Below are positions 1-5,611 of a DNA stretch of 12,722 nucleotides, piece after piece. Source of the DNA: an uncultured Synergistales bacterium. Its GTDB lineage: Bacteria > Synergistota > Synergistia > Synergistales > Aminobacteriaceae. The position numbers were made by a program, and so were the translations under genes. A model generated the notes under the pieces. The model was not told the origin of the DNA. It ran no database searches and saw nothing but the letters and a program-made list of their open reading frames with translations. The stretch is from positions 1 to 12,722 of the forward strand of contig CAJOED010000019.1 in NCBI GenBank assembly GCA_905233335.1, given 5' to 3'. Every line of letters begins with the position of its first letter. Positions within the stretch are counted from its first letter, which is position 1.

Positions 1-44
1 CAGCGATGCCCGGCGGTATGGGCGGAATGGACGGTATGTATTAG
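1..44 (+). CDS. groL: GroEL chaperonin, C-terminal end only (partial)
   Basis: Only the last 13 codons and a TAG stop (42-44) are inside the window. The frame starting at position 3 reads Ala-Met-Pro-Gly-Gly-Met-Gly-Gly-Met-Asp-Gly-Met-Tyr. This Gly-Gly-Met repeat tail is typical of the flexible C-terminus of bacterial GroEL, the 60-kDa ATP-dependent chaperonin that folds proteins in the cytoplasm together with GroES. The tail projects into the folding cavity. A rho-independent terminator follows 22 bases after the stop, so this gene ends its transcript. The call rests on the tail alone; the body of the gene lies to the left of the window. Confidence 0.85.
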   Translation, partial: AMPGGMGGMDGMY

Positions 45-66
45 AGCCGGAAAAGAGATAACAACA

Positions 67-99
67 CCCCGTAGGCGGAAAACCTGCGGGGATTTTTTT
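67..99 (+). terminator. Rho-independent terminator after groL
   Basis: A 9-bp stem (67-75 with 83-91, one G-T wobble) around a 7-base loop is followed by A and seven T residues (93-99). It lies 22 bases after the groL stop and separates groL from the downstream surface-protein gene. Confidence 0.88.
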
Positions 100-143
100 A
101 TGCGTTCATGTAGCTGTAAAAGGGTAAGAAAAAAAACAAGGTG

Positions 144-152
144 TGCTATAAT
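144..152 (+). promoter_or_regulatory. Extended -10 promoter for the Ig-repeat protein gene
   Basis: TG-C-TATAAT (144-152) is a perfect extended -10 element. No convincing -35 hexamer lies 16-18 bases upstream; there is an A-rich stretch at 128-137 instead. Transcription would start near 158-160, giving a leader of roughly 130 bases before the ATG at 292. The same TGnTATAAT form appears before cheY at 1896-1904. Confidence 0.55.
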
Positions 153-291
153 TATTTCGCTAATCTTATAAACACATGGCGAGGTTCAAGTCCCGTCCCC
201 TTGTTCTATGCTGTTCATTATACCATAAGGCGGGCGGGGGCGGTCATGTGTATTATTGATTTTCTCACAAAATTTTTCGGGAGGAATTCAC

Positions 292-1816
292 ATGAAGAAA
301 TATTTTGTTGTGGTGCTGGCTGTAATGCTGGCTTGTGTGAGCAGTTGTGCGTTTGCTGAACTTAGCATGACAGGTACTTTCAAGAATGGCAAAGTCGGCG
401 ATGAGTATGAAGGCTATATTTGGAATGGATTGACTGTAGAAGGAGGGAAATTGGATAACTGGTATAGCCTTGCATGGGAAGTGGTAGACGGTGAACTGCC
501 CTATGGCCTTGAACTTGATTATAGTACTCGTCGCTGCGGCTTGAAAGGCACAGCAAAAAAAGCCGGAACTTATGATTTCACTATTATGGTCTATGACAAT
601 GAAGAGAGCGCAACAAAAGAATTTACCGTTACAATTGTCGACAATCCCGACATAAAATCCCCGAATATCTACGGCACACTAAGCGGCATAAAACTCAACA
701 CGCCGTACTCGCAAGCCATCAGTGCCTCGGACGGAAAAGCACCGTATACATGGAGCTATACCGGGACATTGCCTACAGGGCTGCACTTTAGGGGGTCGGA
801 CACTGACACAACAGGAAACAAATATACGTTGAGCGGGACACCGACGGCAGAAGGAACATTTGATTTCACTGTGAGTGTTATTGATTTCTACGAGAAGACA
901 GCGACAAAGTCATACACTATTAAGATTGGCGGCACAGAGCCGGAGCCTGACCCAGAAACACTAACGATAACGACATCAACATTATCGGCGGGGAAAGTGA
1001 ACACGTCTTACAGCGCAACACTGACAGCGGACATTTCCGGCGTAACATGGTCGGTTTCCGGGCTTCCTTCAGGGCTGACCCTCAACACAGCAACGGGCAC
1101 AATTTCGGGGACACCGACAGCTTCAGGGTCGTATCAAGTTTCTGTTACGGCAACGTCAGGTAGTGCGTCAGTGTCAAAGACTTTCACGCTCGAAATCAAC
1201 AACGCAAGCGACCCAACGCCGACTCCCACCCCTACACCTACACCAGACCCAACGCCTAGCCCTACACCTATAGACACAAACACGACAACGTCCGCCATCA
1301 CGACGGAGTTTCTGAATGACGGGACAGTCAGCACACCGTACAGCCTGCAGTTGACCTCAAGCATTTCCGGCGCAGTATGGAGCCTTCAGAGTGGGACGCT
1401 TCCGTCAGGGCTGACCCTCACGCAGTCAGGGCTTCTTTCCGGGACACCGACGAGCGCAGGAACATCAACGCTGATATTCACGGCCACGAGCGGTGGACAG
1501 ACAGCGACAAAGACCTTCACGCTCACGATACAGCCGGTGAACTTTACGCTTGCGATTACGTCATCGAATCAGGTGCGCGGGACAATCGGCGAGGAAGTGA
1601 ATATGCAGTTCATGTCGAACGCAAGCAAGGGCACGTGGGAAGCAGTAAATCTTCCGGCAGGGCTGACGTTCAGCAACAGCGGACTGTTGGCGGGAAAACC
1701 GCAGGTAGCAGGCACAAAGCAACATCAACCTCAACGGTTCAGGAAGCGGCGGCTGTAACTCCTTCACGGGACTCGGCGTTATGCTCCTCGCGTTCATCGC
1801 ACTCCGAAAAAAATAA
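292..1816 (+). pseudogene. Secreted Ig-like (He_PIG) repeat protein; frame broken before its Synergist-CTERM-type sorting tail
   Basis: The start is ATG 292, with a GGGAGG ribosome site at 279-284, rather than an in-frame ATG at 256 with no such site. Residues 1-22 form a signal peptide (MKKYF, hydrophobic core, then A-F-A before Glu23); cysteines at 15 and 19 leave a lipoprotein signal possible. Four complete Ig-like domains of the 'putative Ig' class follow (about 24-117, 124-214, 224-303, 335-417), with recurring LPxGL and SGTPT-AG motifs. A Thr-Pro linker sits at about 307-328, and half of a fifth domain starts near 418. This frame stops at 1756-1758 (488 residues) soon after Val-Ala-Gly-Thr. 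From 1721 the +1 frame encodes a Gly/Ser stretch, Gly-Gly-Cys-Asn, a hydrophobic segment and Arg-Lys-Lys, ending at TAA 1814-1816. That is the expected surface-sorting tail, so a frameshifting deletion between about 1706 and 1735 is inferred. Role: cell-surface adhesion or structure is likely; the ligand is unknown. A working 488-residue secreted protein lacking the tail is the alternative. Confidence 0.7.
1217..1272 (+). repeat. Thr-Pro coding repeat (linker) in the Ig-repeat protein
   Basis: A run of ACN-CCN codons, broken by Asp and Ser codons, encodes a Thr-Pro linker between Ig domains 3 and 4. Such repeats make extended, often glycosylated spacers. At the DNA level the run of near-identical hexamers (for example CCTACACCTACA) can change length by slippage. 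Confidence 0.8.
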
Positions 1817-1822
1817 CTCAAT

Positions 1823-1858
1823 CCCCCCGGCTGTAACGGTCAGGGGGTTTTACTTTTT
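1823..1858 (+). terminator. Rho-independent terminator after the Ig-repeat gene
   Basis: Five C residues at 1823-1827 pair with GGGGG at 1843-1847. A mismatch and a weaker inner stem of about 4 bp follow, and T-rich sequence (TTTTACTTTTT) comes after the stem. It lies just after the out-of-frame TAA at 1814-1816, which supports that TAA as the original end of the gene. Confidence 0.75.
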
Positions 1859-1895
1859 GTGTCGGCGTGTGTCATAAAAATTTTGGCTTGTTTCG

Positions 1896-1904
1896 TGTTA
1901 TAAT
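1896..1904 (+). promoter_or_regulatory. Extended -10 promoter for cheY-flagellar block
   Basis: TG-T-TATAAT (1896-1904) is a perfect extended -10 element; no good -35 is seen at the right spacing. The start of transcription would be near 1911, about 43 bases before the cheY ATG. It follows the terminator at 1823-1858, so cheY begins a new transcription unit. Confidence 0.6.
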
Positions 1905-1953
1905 GCAGTAAAATTTTTTCCAGACTATATTATCAAACGGGGGAATTTTCATA

Positions 1954-2316
1954 ATGGGCAAAAAAGTTTTGATAGTCGATGACGCGGCTTTTATGCGCAT
2001 GATGTTAAAGGACATTCTGACAAAAAATGATTTCGAGGTAGTTGCTGAAGCTGAAAACGGAAAAGCAGGTGTTGCGGCATTCCAGAAATACAAACCCGAC
2101 ATCATCACAATGGATATTACTATGCCGGAAATGAACGGAATAGACGCAGTGAAAGCCATCAAAGCCCTCGACCCAAGCGTAAAAGTCGTCATGGTCTCCG
2201 CAATGGGACAGCAGCCGATGGTCATCGAGGCAATACAGGCGGGCGCAAATGACTTCATCGTAAAGCCCTTCCAGCCCGAACGCGTAATAGAAGCTATCAC
2301 GAAGGTATTATCATAA
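1954..2316 (+). CDS. cheY: Chemotaxis response regulator CheY
   Basis: A 120-residue single receiver domain with no output domain, the usual CheY size. In chemotaxis, phosphorylated CheY binds the flagellar motor switch (FliM/FliN or FliY) and changes rotation. Key residues are all present: acidic pair Asp9-Asp10, phospho-acceptor Asp54 (in MDITMPEMNG), Ser82 at the Thr/Ser switch position, and Lys104 in IVKPF. The ATG at 1954 has a CGGGGGA ribosome site at 1939-1945. It is the first gene of a block continuing into fliO, fliP, fliQ, fliR and flhB, the order known from the Bacillus subtilis fla/che operon. fliM and fliY do not precede it here and flhA does not follow flhB. The stop is TAA 2314-2316, overlapping the inferred original fliO start. 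A sporulation or other single-domain regulator is less likely given the neighbours. Confidence 0.93.
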   Translation: MGKKVLIVDDAAFMRMMLKDILTKNDFEVVAEAENGKAGVAAFQKYKPDIITMDITMPEMNGIDAVKAIKALDPSVKVVMVSAMGQQPMVIEAIQAGANDFIVKPFQPERVIEAITKVLS

Positions 2317-2600
2317 TAGAGAGCGTAAATCTTACGGGATATATTTTCCGTGCCGTAACCGCGTTAATAGCTATGTCTGTGTGCGCTTTCTTTCTCGTGA
2401 AGTATGCGAAAAAACATAACATTAGCGCAAAAGTTTCACCGTCGGTCGAAATATTAGCGTCCCTGCGCCTGAGTGCCGGGGATGTGTTTTTTGTTGTGCG
2501 TTGCGGCTATGAAGTGATAGCGTTCACGAACGGTTCACACGGTGCGTGCGTAATGGGTCGCTGGCCGTATGAAGAGTGGCGGAAACATGAAGCCGAGTAA
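2313..2600 (+). CDS. fliO: Flagellar export protein FliO (FliZ-like), start codon uncertain
   Basis: A short FliO-family protein: one membrane segment, then a compact cytoplasmic domain containing LASLRLSAGDVFFVVRCGYE and ending in a GRWPYEEW-type segment. FliO helps assemble FliP at the base of the flagellar export gate. The first standard start in frame is ATG 2373 (75 residues), but it has no ribosome site and cuts the membrane helix in half. The frame is open upstream and encodes a natural N-terminus (Ile-Glu-Ser-Val-Asn-Leu-Thr-Gly-Tyr-Ile-Phe-Arg). At 2313 the codon is ATA, 7 bases after GAAGG (2301-2305) and overlapping the cheY TAA. An ancestral ATGA overlap mutated to ATAA would explain this. 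Real initiation at ATA 2313 (95 residues), a neighbouring non-standard codon or ATG 2373 cannot be settled here. The gene overlaps fliP by 14 bases. Assignment is by position and by the weakly conserved domain pattern. Confidence 0.7.
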   Translation: MIESVNLTGYIFRAVTALIAMSVCAFFLVKYAKKHNISAKVSPSVEILASLRLSAGDVFFVVRCGYEVIAFTNGSHGACVMGRWPYEEWRKHEAE

Positions 2601-3384
2601 GTTCGCGTTAGTCCTGCTGTTTGTGCTGTTAATGTCGGGCGTGTCGTATGCCGGAGCTGTCCTCAATCCTCCCCGTGCCCCTGAATTATCGACAACAATA
2701 ACACTTCCGGCGTTGCGTCTCGGCGTTGAGCGTGCAGACTCCCCGCGTGATGTCGCACTCACCCTGCAAATTCTCGCGTTAATGACCGTTCTTAGTCTTG
2801 TTCCGGCAATATTACTAATGGTTACGAGCTTCACACGAATAATTATCGTTATCGGCTTTGTGCAAAGGGCTATCGGTCTTCAGCAGTCCCCTCCGCAGCA
2901 GGTCATAGCAGGTCTCTCACTGTTCCTCACGATGTTCACGATGTATCCGACGTGGTCAAGAGTTTACGACAACGCGTTAGACCCGTACTTGTCCGGCAAC
3001 CTCACGATAAATCAGGCATGGGACAACACGATAGAGCCTGTGAGGGAGTTCATGTTCCGTTACACGCGGCAGGAAGAATTATCGCTCATTATCTCCATGT
3101 CGCAATCACCGCGCCCGGCTAACCAGTCAGAAGTTCCCACGAGAGTATTAATTCCGGCGTTCATGTTGAGCGAACTCAAGACGGCGTTCCAGATGGGAGT
3201 CGTGATATATATTCCGTTTCTTGTCGTGGATCTCGTGGTGTCGAGCGTGCTTCTTGCTATGGGCATGATGATGCTTCCGCCGATGATGGTATCGCTCCCG
3301 TTCAAGATATTATTATTCGTGATGGCTGACGGGTGGAATCTCGTAGTGATGAGCGTGCTGAAAAGTTTTACGAACGTCCCGTAA
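2587..3384 (+). CDS. fliP: Flagellar type III export gate protein FliP
   Basis: An inner-membrane component of the flagellar export gate, where FliP5-FliQ4-FliR1 forms the channel for rod, hook and filament subunits. Start ATG 2587 gives 265 residues; an in-frame ATG at 2569 adds six residues but has no ribosome site. Residues 1-22 are a cleavable signal peptide (hydrophobic run ending V-S-Y-A), normal for FliP. Residues about 70-117 carry the family signature: PAILLMVTSFTRIIIVIGF, then GLQQSPPQQV and a second hydrophobic segment. Two more membrane segments occupy the last third (around MGVVIYIPFLVVDLVVSSVL and the MMMLPP region), before Phe-Lys-Ile-Leu-Leu-Phe-Val. The start overlaps fliO and fliQ follows after 24 bases, so translation is likely coupled. 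Confidence 0.96.
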   Translation: MKPSKFALVLLFVLLMSGVSYAGAVLNPPRAPELSTTITLPALRLGVERADSPRDVALTLQILALMTVLSLVPAILLMVTSFTRIIIVIGFVQRAIGLQQSPPQQVIAGLSLFLTMFTMYPTWSRVYDNALDPYLSGNLTINQAWDNTIEPVREFMFRYTRQEELSLIISMSQSPRPANQSEVPTRVLIPAFMLSELKTAFQMGVVIYIPFLVVDLVVSSVLLAMGMMMLPPMMVSLPFKILLFVMADGWNLVVMSVLKSFTNVP

Positions 3385-3408
3385 CAGAAAGAGAGATAGA
3401 GAATAACT

Positions 3409-3684
3409 ATGCCAGTAACAAATTTGAGCCTCAACGATATTTTGAGCGGCGCAATATGGACAATGATCAGCGTAACACTTCCCATTCTGCTTACTGCTAT
3501 GATTGTGGGGTTGTTCATAGGGATTTTGCAGACGGCAACTTCCATTCAGGAGCAGACATTGATATTCATACCCAAAATACTTGCTGTCTTTGCGTGTATT
3601 GTCCTTTTGTCGCCGTGGATGAGCACAAGAATGCTCGTGATGACCCGCGAAATTCTCGGACAGCTCGAACGCTTCATACAATAA
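3409..3684 (+). CDS. fliQ: Flagellar export gate protein FliQ
   Basis: A 91-residue protein with two membrane helices (about residues 17-42 and 53-72), the family's usual size and shape. FliQ packs around the FliP-FliR core of the export gate. The conserved centre is visible: a helix ending in GLFIGILQTATSIQEQTL, followed by IPKILAV. The short spacing to fliP (24 bases) and to fliR (9 bases) places it inside the same transcript. The ribosome site before ATG 3409 is weak (AGAGA-rich), consistent with translational coupling. Confidence 0.96.
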   Translation: MPVTNLSLNDILSGAIWTMISVTLPILLTAMIVGLFIGILQTATSIQEQTLIFIPKILAVFACIVLLSPWMSTRMLVMTREILGQLERFIQ

Positions 3685-3693
3685 TTTTCAAGA

Positions 3694-4485
3694 ATGCGGG
3701 GGCTTGAACTTCCTGCACAGCTCATAATGATTTACGTACTGCTGCACCTGCGCTTTATCGGGCTGGTGTTCAGTTCTCCCGTGTTCACTACAGCAATGAC
3801 CCCGACACCCTTCCGCTATATATTTTCCGTAATGCTCACAGTGTGTTCCGTCGGAATAATCGACACCGAATCCATACCGTTAATATATTTCGACGAGGTT
3901 ATATTTATCGCCGTTCTCTGTCTGCGCGAATTGATGATAGGTATTGCGTTAGGTTTTGTGTCAGCACTGCCGCTCTACGCCTTACGTGTTGCCGGTGAAC
4001 AGATCGGGACGACAATGGGCTTCTCGATGGCGCAGGTCATGGATCCGTCTACACAGCAGGAAACCTCGATACTTGGCCAGATGCATTTTCTTTCTGCTAC
4101 ATGGTTTTATTTTCGGTGGAACGGTCATTTGTTGATGGTGCAGGCACTAATTGAGACGTTGAAGCTCGTTCCTCCCGGACAGCTCGCGTTATTCCCGGCG
4201 GGGGATATGTCGCTCGGCGTGTGGCTGCAAAGTCTGTTCGTGCTGGCTCTGCGTATGGTCGTGCCGTATTACTGCGCGTTAGTGCTGTCGGATGTCGGGC
4301 TGGGATTTCTCGCACGTACTGTCCCGCAAATGAATATCTTTGTCGTCGGTCTGCCCGTGAAGGTCATGCTGGGCTTTATGGTAATGGCGGCGGTGTTGCC
4401 ACTCTCTATGGACTTCATTTTCGCTCACTTTGAACGGTGGATAGAATTTGCTTTGAACGTATTGCGTTTTTGGAGGCCGTTATGA
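3694..4485 (+). CDS. fliR: Flagellar export gate protein FliR
   Basis: A 263-residue, highly hydrophobic protein with about six membrane segments, matching FliR, the single-copy subunit that completes the FliP-FliQ export gate. Recognisable family features are the N-terminal PVFTTAMTP-like segment and the central region around LRVAGEQIGTTMGFSMAQVM, followed by DPSTQQET. A later RTVPQMNIFVVGLPVKVMLG segment is also characteristic. ATG 3694 begins 9 bases after the fliQ stop, with no clear ribosome site. The stop TGA 4483-4485 is interlocked with the flhB start (ATGATG at 4482), a classic coupling arrangement. Confidence 0.96.
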   Translation: MRGLELPAQLIMIYVLLHLRFIGLVFSSPVFTTAMTPTPFRYIFSVMLTVCSVGIIDTESIPLIYFDEVIFIAVLCLRELMIGIALGFVSALPLYALRVAGEQIGTTMGFSMAQVMDPSTQQETSILGQMHFLSATWFYFRWNGHLLMVQALIETLKLVPPGQLALFPAGDMSLGVWLQSLFVLALRMVVPYYCALVLSDVGLGFLARTVPQMNIFVVGLPVKVMLGFMVMAAVLPLSMDFIFAHFERWIEFALNVLRFWRPL

Positions 4486-5564
4486 TGACACGTATAAAAT
4501 TCAACCTGCAATTTTTCGCTGAAGAACGCACAGAAGAAGCCACGCCTCACAAGCGCGAGAAAGTTCGTGAAGAAGGCCGCGTGTGTGTCAGCAAGGATCT
4601 CAATGCTGCAGTCGGAATAATTACGGCACTTTTGGGAATAGCTATGCTTGGTGCTGTAATGTGGCGGACGCTTTCCGGGCTAATCGTGTTCATGTTTCGT
4701 TCTTTGGGCGACGGGAGAATTTTGCGGGAAGGCTGGCTTGCGTTCGTGTCGTGGGAAGCAATGAAGAGATACTTTGCGACGTGGCTGCCTTTGGGAGGAC
4801 TCGTTGTTCTTTTCTCGACGTGTACGGTGATTGCTCAGGTTGGCTTTGCGATATCGGGAGAACCATTCGGGCCGAAATTCGATAGGCTCAACCCCTTCAC
4901 CGGCATGAAGAAAATAATATCAATGCGCTCAATCGTCGAACTCCTGAAGGGACTCCTGAAAGCCTCAATATTTGCCGTGATGATATACAACGCGATAAAG
5001 AATTACCTGCCGATAAGCTCAAAGACTATGCAGATGCCGTTAGTTGTCGGAGCAGGAGAGTTTTGGGACATGCTGTGGACTCTGGCTATGAGGCTTGCGC
5101 TGATGCTGTTAGTGATGGCGTTTGCTGACTATGCGTATCAGAAATGGGATTTTGAGAACTCCATCAAGATGAGCAAGAAAGAAGTCAAAGATGAGTACAA
5201 GCAGATGGAAGGAGACCCGCAGGTCAAGCAGAAGATACGACAGAAGCAGAGAGAGATGGCCAAGAACAGAATGATGGCTGATGTCCCGAAAGCTGACGTA
5301 GTAATCACAAACCCGACGCATATCGCCGTAGCTCTCGTGTATGACCGTTCTGTTATGGGTGCGCCGCAGGTCATTGCGAAAGGTGCTGACTTCACCGCAA
5401 AACGCATAAGGGATATAGCAGAAGCGAACTTGATACCCGTAATAGAGAATAAGCCGCTTGCGTGGGCACTGTATGAGGTAGAACTCGGCGAGGAGATACC
5501 TGAAGACCTCTATAAGGGAGTTGCGGAAGTTCTTGCGTTCGTGTACAAGCTCAAAGCGTCGTAA
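4482..5564 (+). CDS. flhB: Flagellar export switch protein FlhB
   Basis: A 360-residue protein. An N-terminal segment (FNLQFFAEERTEEATPHKR) is followed by four membrane segments (about residues 40-220), a charged cytoplasmic linker with KEVKDEYKQMEGDP, and the autocleavage motif Asn-Pro-Thr-His at 277-280. FlhB controls the switch of exported substrates from rod/hook to filament type after self-cleavage between Asn and Pro. ATG 4482 overlaps the fliR stop as ATGA, with TGGAGG at 4471-4476; ATG 4485 is an equally possible start and has a more normal 8-base spacing. An in-frame ATG at 4437 inside fliR is less likely. It is the last gene of the plus-strand block, and flhA is not next to it. Confidence 0.96.
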   Translation: MMTRIKFNLQFFAEERTEEATPHKREKVREEGRVCVSKDLNAAVGIITALLGIAMLGAVMWRTLSGLIVFMFRSLGDGRILREGWLAFVSWEAMKRYFATWLPLGGLVVLFSTCTVIAQVGFAISGEPFGPKFDRLNPFTGMKKIISMRSIVELLKGLLKASIFAVMIYNAIKNYLPISSKTMQMPLVVGAGEFWDMLWTLAMRLALMLLVMAFADYAYQKWDFENSIKMSKKEVKDEYKQMEGDPQVKQKIRQKQREMAKNRMMADVPKADVVITNPTHIAVALVYDRSVMGAPQVIAKGADFTAKRIRDIAEANLIPVIENKPLAWALYEVELGEEIPEDLYKGVAEVLAFVYKLKAS

Positions 5565-5591
5565 AAAAATACCCCCCGTTTTACCGGGAGG
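5563..5591 (-). terminator. Rho-independent terminator for the ilvA-glyS group (minus strand)
   Basis: Read on the minus strand, CCTCCCG (5591-5585), a 6-base loop and CGGGGGG (5578-5572) form a stem with one mismatch, followed by TA and seven T residues ending at 5563. It lies 21 bases after the glyS stop and touches the flhB stop. On the plus strand the hairpin has no following T-run, so it serves mainly glyS. Confidence 0.78.
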
Positions 5592-5611
5592 CATTAACAT
5601 CAATTAACTCA

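Noticed and set aside
137..203. Candidate tRNA gene (CAAGGTG ... GGTTCAAGTCCC ... CCCCTTG)
   Set aside because: The T-stem pairs over only two bases, no D-arm or anticodon arm folds well, there is no CCA, and the span is too short. It is kept only as a possible scrap.
1377..1877. 166-codon plus-strand frame inside the Ig-repeat gene
   Set aside because: It is an out-of-frame shadow with no ribosome site and low-complexity, charge-rich composition; it is not in the frame of the sorting tail (which starts at 1721).
3060..3545. 161-codon minus-strand frame opposite fliP/fliQ
   Set aside because: It lies opposite two certain membrane-protein genes; hydrophobic-rich complements often stay open. 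No ribosome site or family features.
5109..5603. 164-codon minus-strand frame opposite the flhB 3' end
   Set aside because: The FlhB cytoplasmic domain with its NPTH site occupies the plus strand; the antisense frame has no recognisable features and crosses the glyS terminator.
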